Origin: Rheinheimera sp. A13L
Lineage (GTDB): Bacteria > Pseudomonadota > Gammaproteobacteria > Enterobacterales > Alteromonadaceae
Direction: 5' to 3'
Assembly (NCBI RefSeq): GCF_000217935.1
Contig: NZ_AFHI01000001.1
Span: 1-64,000, forward strand
Length of the DNA: 64,000 nt
The notes under the pieces are model-generated. The model was given only the letters and a program-made list of their open reading frames with translations. It was not told the origin of the DNA and searched no databases. Below, piece by piece: positions 15,983 through 24,912 of the stretch. How positions within the stretch are numbered: the first letter of the stretch is position 1; each line of letters starts with the position of its first letter. The position numbers and the translations under genes were made by a program.

Positions 15983-17560
15983 CTAACCGGCCGCCGTCAA
16001 AAACACCTTATAAGCCCCATTGCTGGTCACCAGCCGATACTCATACCCCAATGTATCCAAATGCTCTGCTATCTCTGCATGATCAGCAATCTCAAAGCCA
16101 GCCAACACATCCCCAGTAGCTGCGCCGTGATTACGATAATGAAACAGAGTGATATTCCATTTCTCGCCCAGAGTGTTCAGGAAGTTCATTAGCGCGCCTG
16201 GATATTCCGGGAAGTTGAACTGGTAGACCTGCTCTTGCACTAAACGTGGTGGCATGCCGCCGACCATATGGCGTACGTGTAGTTTGGCCAGTTCGTCGTC
16301 GGATAAATCCTGATAGTCGTAGCCTGCTGCTGATAAGGCCTGATTGACCTGTTGCAGTTCTTCTGCGCCATGGCGCAGTTTGATGCCAACAAAAATATGG
16401 GCTTTGTTGTCGCTGGCGTAGCGGTAATTAAATTCGGTGATGGCGCGGCCGCCTAAGGTTTGGCAAAAACGGCGGAAGCTGCCTTTTTCTTCCGGAATAG
16501 TAACGGCAAATACCGCTTCCTTTTTCTCGCCCAGTTCGCAGCGCTCCGACACGTAACGCAAAGTGTCGAAGTTCAGGTTAGCGCCACTTAGTACTGCACT
16601 TAAATTTTGCGTCTGATCCGCAGTTGCTGCATATTTTTTCAGGCCAGCTAAAGCCAAAGCACCAGCAGGTTCTGCAACTGCTCGTAAGTCGTCGAAGATA
16701 TCTTTGATAGCCGCACAAATTTCGTCGCTGGAGACTGTGATCACATCGTCGCAGTATAAATGCGCCAGTTTGAAGTTTTCGGTGCCTATGCGTTTTACCG
16801 CCACACCGTCGGCAAATAGCCCTACTCTGTCTAAAGTGACAGGCTCGCCCGCGTCCATCGCAGCTTTTAAGCAGGCGGCGTCGTCAGGCTCTACGCCTAT
16901 CACTTTCACGCCCGGCATTACGGCTTTGATATACACCGCCATGCCAGCCAATAAGCCACCGCCGCCAACCGGAATAAATACCGCATCCAGTTTGTTATGT
17001 TGGCTTAACAGCTCTTTGGCTACAGTGCCCTGACCTGCAATGACATCGGCGTCGTCAAAAGGTGGAATATAAGTGGCGCCCTGGGTAGTGGATAACTCGA
17101 TGGCAAAGCGGTTGGCTTCGTCAAAAGCAGTGCCGTGCAGCAGCACTTTGCCGCCAAGGGCTTTGACTGCTGCTACTTTAATTTCTGGCGTAGTGATAGG
17201 CATGACTATAGTGGCGTGCAGGCCCAGTTTGCTGGCCGATAAAGCCACGCCCTGAGCATGATTGCCTGCAGATGCACACACCACATTTCCACCCGGGTTT
17301 TGCTCACGCACTTTATGCAATTTATGAAAAGCGCCACGCAGCTTAAAGGAATACACAGGCTGCATATCTTCACGTTTTAACAGCACATGCTGACCAATAC
17401 GCTGGCTGAGTTTTGGCATAGCCTGCAGCGGGGTTTCTATTGCCGCCTGATACACAGGCGACAATAAAATTTCCCGCAAATACTGCTGCATCAAGGCTGG
17501 ATTAGGCGCAGGGCGCTGCCAGTCGGATGCAGTTTTAAAAGATTTCTCTACCGCACTCAT
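15983..17560 (-). CDS. ilvA: Threonine dehydratase (threonine ammonia-lyase), biosynthetic
   Basis: The enzyme converts threonine to 2-oxobutyrate and ammonia, the committed step to isoleucine. 525 residues (E. coli IlvA is 514). The PLP lysine is Lys73 in [11 protein letters not shown], with [10 protein letters not shown] (residues 98-107) and the phosphate-binding [10 protein letters not shown] near 197. The C-terminal 200 residues carry two ACT-like regulatory domains ([20 protein letters not shown] and [20 protein letters not shown]), which bind isoleucine for feedback inhibition. Its ATG overlaps the ilvD stop (ATGA), and it is the last gene of the operon. It ends 15 bases from the stop of the convergent NACHT gene. 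Confidence 0.97.
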   Translation of the reverse strand: MSAVEKSFKTASDWQRPAPNPALMQQYLREILLSPVYQAAIETPLQAMPKLSQRIGQHVLLKREDMQPVYSFKLRGAFHKLHKVREQNPGGNVVCASAGNHAQGVALSASKLGLHATIVMPITTPEIKVAAVKALGGKVLLHGTAFDEANRFAIELSTTQGATYIPPFDDADVIAGQGTVAKELLSQHNKLDAVFIPVGGGGLLAGMAVYIKAVMPGVKVIGVEPDDAACLKAAMDAGEPVTLDRVGLFADGVAVKRIGTENFKLAHLYCDDVITVSSDEICAAIKDIFDDLRAVAEPAGALALAGLKKYAATADQTQNLSAVLSGANLNFDTLRYVSERCELGEKKEAVFAVTIPEEKGSFRRFCQTLGGRAITEFNYRYASDNKAHIFVGIKLRHGAEELQQVNQALSAAGYDYQDLSDDELAKLHVRHMVGGMPPRLVQEQVYQFNFPEYPGALMNFLNTLGEKWNITLFHYRNHGAATGDVLAGFEIADHAEIAEHLDTLGYEYRLVTSNGAYKVFLTAAG

Positions 17561-19410
17561 AGGTCTTCCAATTTACTCAGATCACGCACTGCGCCTTTAT
17601 CGGCACTGCTTGCCAGCATGGCGTAGGCTTTTAAGGCCGGGCTGACTGAACGCACGCGATCTACAGGTTTCCAGGCCAGTTTACCTTTGGCTTCCATAGC
17701 AGCGCGGCGCTCTGCCAATACTTCGTCGCTGACACCAATGGCGATGCTGCGGTTTGGAATATCAATGGCGATGGCGTCGCCTTCTTCAACCAGGCCAATA
17801 GCGCCGCCGCTGGCAGCTTCTGGCGATACATGGCCTATAGATAAACCCGAAGTACCACCAGAGAAACGGCCATCAGTGATCAAAGCGCAGGCTTTGCCTA
17901 AGCCCATCGATTTTAAATAACTGGTTGGATACAACATTTCCTGCATACCAGGGCCGCCTTTTGGCCCTTCGTAGCGGATAATCACTACGTCGCCTGCGAC
18001 AATTTTGCCGGCCAGAATAGCTTCCACTGAGCTGTCCTGGCTTTCAAAAATACGGGCGCGGCCGTTAAACACCAGGTTTTCTTTTTCCACACCAGCGGTT
18101 TTCACAATACAGCCGTTTGGCGCTATGTTGCCGTACAGCACAGCTAAACCGCCGTCTTGTGAATAGGCATTTTCTTTGCTGCGGATACAACCTTCAGCCC
18201 GGTCGTCGTCCAATGTTGGGTAACGGCAACTTTGTGAAAAAGCCTTAGTGGTACGAATACCGGCGGGGCCAGCGCGGAAGAAATCCAGCACCTGCTGATC
18301 TTTGGTTAAGGTGATATCAAAGCGGTTGATCACATCACCCAAAGAGCTGCCTGCCACATGAGGTGTGTCCGGGTTGAGTAAACCTGCGCGCAGCAGTTCG
18401 CCTAATATCGCAATAACACCACCGGCGCGGTGTACGTCTTCCATATGGTATTTTTGCGTGCTCGGCGCCACTTTGGATAAATGCGGCACCATACGCGATA
18501 ACCTGTCGATATCATTCATGCCAAAATCGACTTCGGCTTCAATAGCAGCGGCCAATAAATGCAGCACTGTATTGGTAGAACCGCCCATGGCGATATCCAG
18601 CATCATGGCGTTTTCGAAAGCGGTTTTATTGGCGATATTACGAGGTAAAGCGCTGGCGTCGTCTTGTTTATACCAGCGGTTGCATAAGTCCATAATGCGC
18701 GCACCGGCACTGATAAACAGCGCTTTACGGTCGCTATGGGTCGCCAACATAGAGCCATTGCCCGGTTGGCCTAAACCCAAAGCTTCGACTAAGCAGTTCA
18801 TTGAGTTGGCGGTAAACATACCAGAGCAAGAGCCACAGGTTGGGCAGGCACTGCGTTCAATTTGTTCGCTGTCGGCATCCGATACTTTTGGATCGGCAGC
18901 CGACACCATAGCGTCTACTAAATCCAGTTTGATAATTTGGTCCGATAGCTTGGTTTTGCCTGCTTCCATAGGGCCACCTGAGACAAAAATGGCCGGAATA
19001 TTTAAGCGAAGTGCCGCCATTAACATGCCAGGGGTGATTTTGTCGCAGTTGGAAATACAAACCATAGCGTCAGCGCAGTGGCCGTTGACCATATATTCCA
19101 CCGAGTCGGCGATGATTTCGCGTGACGGCAGGCTGTACAACATACCGCCGTGGCCCATGGCAATACCGTCGTCTATGGCGATGGTATTAAATTCTTTGGC
19201 TATACCGCCAGCTTCTTCAATAGCTTCAGCCACCAGTTTGCCTAAATCGCGTAAATGCACATGGCCGGGCACAAACTGGGTGAAGGAGTTCACTACGGCA
19301 ATAATAGGTTTACCAAAGTCGGTATCTTTTACCCCTGTGGCACGCCATAAAGCACGGGCTCCCGCCATATTGCGGCCTTCGGTGGTAGTGGCTGATCTTA
19401 ACTTTGGCAT
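17557..19410 (-). CDS. ilvD: Dihydroxy-acid dehydratase
   Basis: The enzyme dehydrates dihydroxy-isovalerate and dihydroxy-methylvalerate to the keto acids of valine and isoleucine, using an iron-sulfur cluster and Mg2+. 617 residues, equal to the usual length (about 616). Signatures are [32 protein letters not shown] (Cys118 and Cys122), [18 protein letters not shown], and near the C-terminus [16 protein letters not shown]. It lies between ilvM and ilvA and overlaps ilvA by 4 bases. A 227-base gap holding a dispersed palindromic repeat separates it from ilvM. Confidence 0.97.
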   Translation of the reverse strand: MPKLRSATTTEGRNMAGARALWRATGVKDTDFGKPIIAVVNSFTQFVPGHVHLRDLGKLVAEAIEEAGGIAKEFNTIAIDDGIAMGHGGMLYSLPSREIIADSVEYMVNGHCADAMVCISNCDKITPGMLMAALRLNIPAIFVSGGPMEAGKTKLSDQIIKLDLVDAMVSAADPKVSDADSEQIERSACPTCGSCSGMFTANSMNCLVEALGLGQPGNGSMLATHSDRKALFISAGARIMDLCNRWYKQDDASALPRNIANKTAFENAMMLDIAMGGSTNTVLHLLAAAIEAEVDFGMNDIDRLSRMVPHLSKVAPSTQKYHMEDVHRAGGVIAILGELLRAGLLNPDTPHVAGSSLGDVINRFDITLTKDQQVLDFFRAGPAGIRTTKAFSQSCRYPTLDDDRAEGCIRSKENAYSQDGGLAVLYGNIAPNGCIVKTAGVEKENLVFNGRARIFESQDSSVEAILAGKIVAGDVVIIRYEGPKGGPGMQEMLYPTSYLKSMGLGKACALITDGRFSGGTSGLSIGHVSPEAASGGAIGLVEEGDAIAIDIPNRSIAIGVSDEVLAERRAAMEAKGKLAWKPVDRVRSVSPALKAYAMLASSADKGAVRDLSKLEDL

Positions 19411-19437
19411 GGTCTTGTTGCTCCGGTTTATTTAGTT

Positions 19438-19555
19438 CCCCTTCGTACTTGGAACCGCAGCGTTGTTGACTTCGCTCCTCGCCCCAGTCACATAGTGAAC
19501 TATGCTCCTGGGGTCTCGCTCGCTTGTCGCCTGGCTGCAATCCCAATTACTTTGG
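19438..19555. repeat. Dispersed palindromic element inside the ilv operon
   Basis: The core is a 32-base imperfect palindrome (19482-19513), CCCCAGTCACATAG then TGAACTATGCTCCTGGGG. It is flanked by arms containing CTTCGTACTTGGA and GCGTTGTTGACTTCGC. The reverse complement recurs at 29589-29700 with the same core and related arms. Half of one arm (CTTCGTACTTGAAGCTGCAG) also appears upstream of ilvG near 21596. It fills the ilvM-ilvD gap and would form a strong stem-loop in the operon mRNA. Confidence 0.75.
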
Positions 19556-19637
19556 GGTATCTCTAGCTTGTTTAATGTTTAGCTCTGCTACTTGATGTTA
19601 GACGCAGAGCTTATAAATTTGTCTTAAGTTTAGCGGC

Positions 19638-19922
19638 TTAAGCCCGCATTGAGCTTGTTTGACTTTGTGTTAGTTGTGACTCTACACAATCCAGACAGTC
19701 GATATCGTATAACTTGTTTAACTGATTGGTCAGCAGGCTTATGGGTTTGTCGCTAACGATAGACAAAGTCACCAGCAAGCCGCTGAAATCGGCCATAGGT
19801 TTCATTTCCATGCCTGCCACTTCAAAGCCACGGTAACGGGTAACCTGCAATAACCGCTCTAACACCACAGGTTGGTTTTTAGTCTGGATGGTTAAAACGT
19901 GATTTACGCATGCAGTGTTCAT
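19638..19922 (-). CDS. ilvM: Acetolactate synthase II small (regulatory) subunit
   Basis: 94 residues forming a single ACT domain ([20 protein letters not shown], then [12 protein letters not shown] and [13 protein letters not shown]). This matches the short IlvM type (E. coli 87 residues) rather than the longer IlvH/IlvN. It binds IlvG and is needed for full activity of the holoenzyme. The start codon overlaps the ilvG stop (ATGA), coupling translation of the two subunits. The tail after residue 82 (SQTSSMRA) is not conserved in the family. Confidence 0.93.
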   Translation of the reverse strand: MNTACVNHVLTIQTKNQPVVLERLLQVTRYRGFEVAGMEMKPMADFSGLLVTLSIVSDKPISLLTNQLNKLYDIDCLDCVESQLTQSQTSSMRA

Positions 19923-21577
19923 TGTGCTTTCTCCGTTAACATATCCTGATTGGCTGCTCCTGGCGGTACTAATGGCCAGACGTTGTCTGTTTCATCTATT
20001 CGAACGTGTAATAAGTAAGGGCCTGGCCAGGTAAACATGGCTTCCAGCGCTGGTAAAACTTCGTCTTTACGGCTGATGCTGTGGCCTGGTATGGCAAAAG
20101 CAGCGGCTAAAGAGACAAAATCCGGGTTATCGGATAAATCGGTTTCGCTGTAACGCTCGTTAAAAAACAGCTCCTGCCATTGCTTCACCATGCCTAAACG
20201 CTGGTTATCGACTATCACAATCTTTACCGGCAGGCGGAATCGTTTGATGGTGCCCAGTTCCTGCACATTCATCATAAAAGAGCCGTCGCCGCTGACCGTC
20301 ACTACCGTATCTTTTGGCCGGGCTAACTGCGCGCCTATAGCCGCTGGTAAACCAAACCCCATAGTGCCTAAACCGCCACTGCTTAAATGATTACGTGGAT
20401 GACTAAAGCTCATATGCTGCGCCACCCACATTTGATGTTGGCCTACGTCGCAGCACACTACGGCGTTGTCCGGCATACGTTCGCTTAACTGTTTCAGCAT
20501 TAAAGGCGCAAAAATACGCTCACCCGGATGGTCATAACGCCAGCCGTGGTGCTGTTTCATGTTCAGGCAATGTTTTAACCAGTCTTCGCAGTGAGTGGGT
20601 ACTGACATCGCAGGCAAAAGCTCGCGTAAATCACCTATCATGGCGCATTCGGCACGGCGTAATTTGTGTAGCTCGGCCGGGTCTATATCGATATGAATAA
20701 CCTTGGCGTCCGACGCAAAAGCAGCCAGTTTGCCAGTCACCCTGTCATCAAAACGGGCACCTAAACAGATTAATAAATCGCATTGCTGCACCGCATGATT
20801 GGCGGCCTGAGTGCCGTGCATACCTAACATGCCTAAGTAATAGGCATTAGAAGGCGGCACTGTACCCATGGCTTTTAAGGTAGTGACCGAAGGCATAGGG
20901 CTTTGGGCTAAAAAGTCTTGCAGCTGCGCCACTGCATCGGCCATATGCACACCACCGCCTATATAAGCTATTGGGCGCTTGGCATTTTGAATTAATAAAC
21001 GTGCCTGCTCTAAAGCTGCTGCTGGTAAAAATTGCTGCTGAGAAGTTTCGGCATCTTCAACTAAACGAGGTTTAAACTGCACTTCAGCCAGTTGCACGTC
21101 TTTTGGAATATCCACCAGAACCGGGCCCGGGCGGCCTGACATCGCCAATTCAAAAGCTTCGTTTAAGGTGTGTTCCAGTTCGGTGACGTCTGTCACCATA
21201 AAACTGTGTTTGGTCACAGCCAGGCTTAAACCTAAAACGTCAACTTCCTGAAAAGCATCTGTGCCCATCACGGCTTGCGACACTTGCCCTGTGATGGCCA
21301 CTAAAGGCACTGAATCTAATAAAGCGTCGGCTAAGGAAGTGATCAGGTTGGTCGCACCAGGGCCTGAGGTGGCCATACAAACCCCCACTTTGCCTGAACT
21401 GCGGGCATAACCTATGGCAGAAAAAGCACCACCCTGTTCATGACGACACAGGTAGTGTTTCACTTTGCTCTGATACAGCGCGTCGTAGATTGGCATAATA
21501 GCTCCGCCCGGATAGCCGAAGATATGTTCGACTCCCTTTTGCTCCAGCAGCTTGATTACCAGTTCTGCGCCTTTCAT
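19919..21577 (-). CDS. ilvG: Acetolactate synthase II large (catalytic) subunit
   Basis: This ThDP enzyme condenses pyruvate with pyruvate or 2-oxobutyrate, the first shared step of valine and isoleucine synthesis. 552 residues (E. coli IlvG is 548). It shows [15 protein letters not shown], the catalytic Glu47 in [11 protein letters not shown], the FAD-region VDIPKDVQ, and the ThDP-Mg motif [12 protein letters not shown] near 429. The frame is intact, unlike the frameshifted ilvG of E. coli K-12. It is the first structural gene after the ilvL leader and attenuator, with about 210 bases between the attenuator hairpin and its ATG. Confidence 0.97.
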   Translation of the reverse strand: MKGAELVIKLLEQKGVEHIFGYPGGAIMPIYDALYQSKVKHYLCRHEQGGAFSAIGYARSSGKVGVCMATSGPGATNLITSLADALLDSVPLVAITGQVSQAVMGTDAFQEVDVLGLSLAVTKHSFMVTDVTELEHTLNEAFELAMSGRPGPVLVDIPKDVQLAEVQFKPRLVEDAETSQQQFLPAAALEQARLLIQNAKRPIAYIGGGVHMADAVAQLQDFLAQSPMPSVTTLKAMGTVPPSNAYYLGMLGMHGTQAANHAVQQCDLLICLGARFDDRVTGKLAAFASDAKVIHIDIDPAELHKLRRAECAMIGDLRELLPAMSVPTHCEDWLKHCLNMKQHHGWRYDHPGERIFAPLMLKQLSERMPDNAVVCCDVGQHQMWVAQHMSFSHPRNHLSSGGLGTMGFGLPAAIGAQLARPKDTVVTVSGDGSFMMNVQELGTIKRFRLPVKIVIVDNQRLGMVKQWQELFFNERYSETDLSDNPDFVSLAAAFAIPGHSISRKDEVLPALEAMFTWPGPYLLHVRIDETDNVWPLVPPGAANQDMLTEKAQ

Positions 21578-21656
21578 TTTCTTTCCCCTTTGCTCTTCGT
21601 ACTTGAAGCTGCAGCGGTTTATGAATACTAATCCGGCACCGCTTTGGACGCTGGAC

Positions 21657-21677
21657 GGGCGGGGGTAAACCCCGCCC
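21657..21677. repeat. GC-rich hairpin between the attenuator and ilvG
   Basis: GGGCGGGG (21657-21664) pairs with CCCCGCCC (21670-21677) around a 5-base loop. It resembles the hairpin at 6640-6660 and lacks a T-run. It lies in the transcribed leader between the attenuator and the ilvG start, next to a half-copy of the 19438 repeat arm. Confidence 0.6.
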
Positions 21678-21789
21678 CTACGTTTTCATCTACCCTGCAA
21701 CCTTAATTAGGTTGAGCTCTAAATTTTCTTTGTTGTTGATACCAGTAACCAACAAAACCTTTTTCGAAATTTCCGGGGACCTTAAAACA

Positions 21790-21823
21790 CAAAACCCCCG
21801 GACCTTTCGGTGCGGGGGTTTTG
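21790..21823 (-). terminator. ilv attenuator (Rho-independent terminator)
   Basis: CAAAACCCCCG (21790-21800) pairs with CGGGGGTTTTG (21813-21823) around a 12-base loop. On the minus strand it is followed by TGTTTTAAGG. The terminator 5' arm on the minus strand starts CAAAACCCCCGCA. Its CCCCCGCA part (plus strand 21811-21818) is perfectly complementary, over 8 bases, to TGCGGGGG at the end of the ilvL coding region (plus strand 21862-21869). The two alternative pairings are the terminator and antiterminator of a classical translation-coupled attenuator. Confidence 0.85.
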
Positions 21824-21842
21824 TTGAGAATTTTTTTGCTGC

Positions 21843-21929
21843 TTAAAATTCCAAACGCGAGCCCCCGCAGTGACTAATCACCACGATTACGAGGACCACA
21901 ATAATGTTCAGAATAGAAGCTAAACGCAT
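21843..21929 (-). CDS. ilvL: ilv operon leader peptide
   Basis: A 28-codon frame starts with ATG at 21929 and ends with TAA at 21843. The peptide begins MRLASIL and continues with NIIVVLVIVVI, a run in which all residues but the first are Ile, Val or Leu, followed by SHCGGSRLEF. E. coli IlvL has the same design and also has a Cys-Gly pair after its branched-chain run. Ribosome stalling on the control codons when charged Ile/Val/Leu tRNAs are scarce would free the TGCGGGGG segment for antiterminator pairing. There is no strong ribosome site, as is common for leaders. It lies 353 bases upstream of ilvG start to start. Confidence 0.9.
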   Translation of the reverse strand: MRLASILNIIVVLVIVVISHCGGSRLEF

Positions 21930-22143
21930 TTTTTAATTTTAACTCTAGTTGGTTAACTTTTAGTTTCGGCGGTGTTTTTACGTTAGGTGCCGAAAATTTA
22001 TGCCTATAGAAATAGCCGTCTAACCATCTTAAGTCAACAGATATTTTTGCTTTTGGCTGATTTTTGTAAAAAAATTACAAAAGCTGCATTTTTAGGCAGA
22101 ATAAGCCAGAATCTTAAGCAGAGAGTCGTTCATTGTTGGTGTA

Positions 22144-22404
22144 ATGGATCAATTAGAGCTGTTTGACTTACCCAATCCTTGTATTGGGGTATGCGAAAAC
22201 AACAGCAGAGGTTATTGCCTCGGCTGCTTGCGCTCGCGTGACGAACGCTTTAACTGGCATAACAAACCCGTGGAAGAACGCTCCCGCATTCTAAAATTAT
22301 TGGAAAACCGCAGGGCAAGGCGAGATGCAGCCCGGCTTGCTGGTAAGCCGGATCAGAGCCTGGAAGCAGATATAGGCTCTACGCCGGATATGTTTGGCTT
22401 CTAA
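22144..22404 (+). CDS. DUF1289-family small cysteine protein
   Basis: 86 residues with the DUF1289 pattern: NPCIGVCENNSRGYCLGCLR (Cys13, Cys17, Cys25 and Cys28 by position), then RDERFNWHNKPVEERSRIL. The four cysteines in a CxxxC...CxxC arrangement suggest a metal or iron-sulfur site, though no biochemical role is established for the family (E. coli YdhL-like). The C-terminal 30 residues (QSLEADIGSTPDMFGF) are not conserved. It diverges from ilvL and converges with the 22418 gene (13 bases between stops). Confidence 0.88.
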   Translation: MDQLELFDLPNPCIGVCENNSRGYCLGCLRSRDERFNWHNKPVEERSRILKLLENRRARRDAARLAGKPDQSLEADIGSTPDMFGF

Positions 22405-22417
22405 AAAAAAGCGCGGT

Positions 22418-22966
22418 TCAAACCCTGGCTGTGGGCACGTTGGCGCAGTTGCTGCGTGGTCTTTGCCAGTTTTCAGTGACAATCTGCTCCGACTGTTTTA
22501 CCAATTCACCGGCAATAAACTCATACACCATAGCAAGGTAGGCATAACCTATAGTTTCGTCCGAGCCTTCGTCGGTCAGGCAATGTTTGTAGTCTTTGTC
22601 GGTTAACGGCACTTTGATAGCGCCGCTAAACCAGTTCGCTTTCAGCGGGTACTGTGTTTCGTCAAACAACAGTTGCGGATCTATATTGACCACTGCTGCG
22701 CTTTTGCAGTCATTTTGCTGCAAGGTATTTAAAAACAACTGCTGACCTTTTAATTCCCAAACGCCCTTATAACCCCGCTGATCTGCGGCACAGGCCAGCT
22801 GGTTTTGCAATTTCAGCCGGATTTCATCGGACTGATGCAGCTTATCCAGCGGGCTGCTGTCCACCTCATGGGGCACACCATCCACAATAAATTGATCAGT
22901 CACAGGGATAGCCGCAAAAGTAACAGTGCTGAACCACAACAATAAACTGATGCAAAAATAGCGCAT
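22418..22966 (-). CDS. Exported protein, hypothetical
   Basis: 182 residues with a clear Sec signal peptide (RYFCISLLLWFSTVTFA, cleavage near residue 18) and a mature domain of about 164 residues. Four cysteines (QLACAADQRG, NDCKSAAV, KHCLTDEG and the C-terminal SNCANVP) suggest disulfides in the periplasm. Sequence features such as RGYKGVWELKGQQLFL and FSGAIKVPLTDK do not match a family I know. A single gene in the opposite direction to its neighbour. Expected to be periplasmic; function unknown. Confidence 0.7.
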   Translation of the reverse strand: MRYFCISLLLWFSTVTFAAIPVTDQFIVDGVPHEVDSSPLDKLHQSDEIRLKLQNQLACAADQRGYKGVWELKGQQLFLNTLQQNDCKSAAVVNIDPQLLFDETQYPLKANWFSGAIKVPLTDKDYKHCLTDEGSDETIGYAYLAMVYEFIAGELVKQSEQIVTENWQRPRSNCANVPTARV

Positions 22967-23045
22967 TGAAGCTCCTTAGTTATGGTTAGTGAAGATTGCG
23001 CCGGATCAGCAGGTTAACACCTTTTGTTTCGACAGTGACCACTCT

Positions 23046-23945
23046 TTAGTTGTAGCCCGAATTAATCAGTCCTTGCAACCAATCGATAAAAACTTTTAGC
23101 CTGCGGCTGAGCTGCTTTCGGTGTGCATACAATACAGAAATGGGCATAGCAGCGGCCTGATACTCTGGTAACACCTGCACCAGCTTGCCTTGCGACACCA
23201 ACTGGCGCACAGCCACTTCCGGTAACTGAATAATGCCTAAACCTGCCAGACAAGCCGCTGTGTAAGCTTCAGCGTTATTCACAGTGATGGCGCCTGACAT
23301 AGGCCAGAACCTGACTTTGCCATCCTGACGATATTCAAAACCATCAGGCTTACCTGCAAGTTGCTGGCTGTAAAACACTAAGTTGTGACTGTTTAAATCG
23401 TCCAGAGTTTCAGGCATACCAAATTTCTGCAAATAAGCCGGGCTGACACAATTCACCTGTGGTAATAACGCCAAAGGTCTGGCGATCAGGCTACTGCTGG
23501 TGAGTTGCCCAATACGGATCACCGCATCAAAACCTTCGGCTATTAAATCCACCCGCCGGTCTGTGCTGCTCAATTGAATATGCAGCTGCGGATGCTGGGC
23601 TAAAAACTCTGGCAGGGCTGGGATCACGGCTTCCCGCGCTAAGTTTGTCGGCATATCAATGCGTAATACACCTTTGAGCTGTTCAGGTTGTTGCTGAAAC
23701 AATTGCTGCAAATCATCAAAATCAGCCAGAAATTCAACACAACGCTGGTAATAATTGGTGCCGTCCTGCGTGAGCTCTACTCTTCTGGTGGTGCGATTTA
23801 ACAACCGCACATTCAGTTGAGTTTCCAGCTGCTGTACAGCTTCTGACACTGAAGTTTTTGGCAAACCCAACTGCTCAGCGGTGCGGATAAAGCTACCCAG
23901 TTGTGCCACCCGCTGGAAAATTTGCATCTGCTGAATTCTGTCCAT
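23046..23945 (-). CDS. LysR-family transcriptional regulator
   Basis: 299 residues from the ATG at 23945, which has GGGTGGG just upstream; a longer start at 23984 lacks this. The N-terminal winged HTH reads MQIFQRVAQLGSFIRTAEQL then LPKTSVSEAVQQLETQLNVR, and the effector domain follows (GVLRIDMPTNLAREAVIPAL, then AVIRIGQLTSSSLIARPL). It is of the AaeR/DmlR-like group. It is divergently transcribed from the SDR gene at 24086 with 140 bases between, the usual arrangement in which a LysR protein controls its neighbour, so the SDR is the likely target. Confidence 0.93.
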   Translation of the reverse strand: MDRIQQMQIFQRVAQLGSFIRTAEQLGLPKTSVSEAVQQLETQLNVRLLNRTTRRVELTQDGTNYYQRCVEFLADFDDLQQLFQQQPEQLKGVLRIDMPTNLAREAVIPALPEFLAQHPQLHIQLSSTDRRVDLIAEGFDAVIRIGQLTSSSLIARPLALLPQVNCVSPAYLQKFGMPETLDDLNSHNLVFYSQQLAGKPDGFEYRQDGKVRFWPMSGAITVNNAEAYTAACLAGLGIIQLPEVAVRQLVSQGKLVQVLPEYQAAAMPISVLYAHRKQLSRRLKVFIDWLQGLINSGYN

Positions 23946-24085
23946 TCCCACCCTGCCTTTTTCTTTGCCACAAACTATCCGCAAATAACGAACAGTGATT
24001 CCGATTATTCATTATTTATCCGGATTAAATCAAACAATACACTGCAGTTGTTGAATTAGCCACGCTTAACCACAGAGGAAATAAC

Positions 24086-24844
24086 ATGAGTCAGAAAATT
24101 GCTTTAATTACAGGTGCCAGCCGCGGTTTAGGAAAAAATGCCGCTTTAGCTTTAGCCAAAGCAGGTGTGGATTTAGTGCTGACCTACCACAGCAAAGCCG
24201 ACGAAGCTGCAGCTGTAGTGGCAGAAGTTCAGGCCTTAGGCCGCAAAGCCGTTGCCATACAACTGGATACCAGCAATGTGTCATCTTTTGCTGAGTTTTC
24301 AGCACAATTAGCCACTCATTTACAACAAATATGGCAACGCGACCAGTTTGATTTTTTAGTCAATAACGCAGGTTTTGGCATTTATGCCGCACTGAATGAG
24401 ACCACAGAGCAGCAGTTTGACGCTTTGATGAATGTGCATCTCAAAGGTGTATTTTTCTTAACTCAGCAGCTGTTACCTCAGATTGCAGATGAGGGCCGTA
24501 TTCTGAACTATTCATCTGGCTTAACCCGCTTTGCTTTGCCAGGTTATGGCGCTTATGCCGCGATGAAAGGTGCAGTTGAAGTACTAAGCCGTTATCTGGC
24601 GCTGGAATCAGGTGCGCGTGGTATCAGAGTCAATACACTGGCGCCTGGTGCTATTGAAACTGATTTTGGCGGCGGCGCTGTACGGGATAATGCGGATATT
24701 AATCACTATATTGCGTCGCAAACTGCGTTAGGCCGGGTAGGTTTGCCTGATGATATTGGTGGTGTGGTGCAAATGTTATTATCAGAACAAAGTGGCTGGA
24801 TTAACGGCCAGCGTATTGAAGTATCAGGCGGTATTCACCTGTAA
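24086..24844 (+). CDS. Short-chain dehydrogenase/reductase
   Basis: 252 residues of the classical SDR type: the cofactor-binding TGASRGLG (residues 9-16), NNAG (93-96), catalytic Ser143/Ser144 region, Tyr157 and Lys161 (YAAMK), and the C-terminal GWINGQRIEVSGG. Arg13 in the glycine motif and the lack of an acidic residue at the end of strand 2 (VLTYHSKADE) favour NADPH. The substrate is unknown; the sequence is of the FabG-like oxidoreductase group. Ribosome site AGAGGAAA precedes the ATG. It is the likely target of the divergent LysR regulator. Confidence 0.93.
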   Translation: MSQKIALITGASRGLGKNAALALAKAGVDLVLTYHSKADEAAAVVAEVQALGRKAVAIQLDTSNVSSFAEFSAQLATHLQQIWQRDQFDFLVNNAGFGIYAALNETTEQQFDALMNVHLKGVFFLTQQLLPQIADEGRILNYSSGLTRFALPGYGAYAAMKGAVEVLSRYLALESGARGIRVNTLAPGAIETDFGGGAVRDNADINHYIASQTALGRVGLPDDIGGVVQMLLSEQSGWINGQRIEVSGGIHL

Positions 24845-24912
24845 AATGCTCTGTTGCAGGGCCTTATCCTCAAAGGCCCTGCTTTTATTTCAGCTGAAGA
24901 CAAAAGGATAGA

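Noticed and set aside
18365-19435. A 356-codon open frame on the plus strand
   Set aside because: It is antisense to ilvD for its whole length and arises from the strong codon bias of that gene. The translation has no family character.
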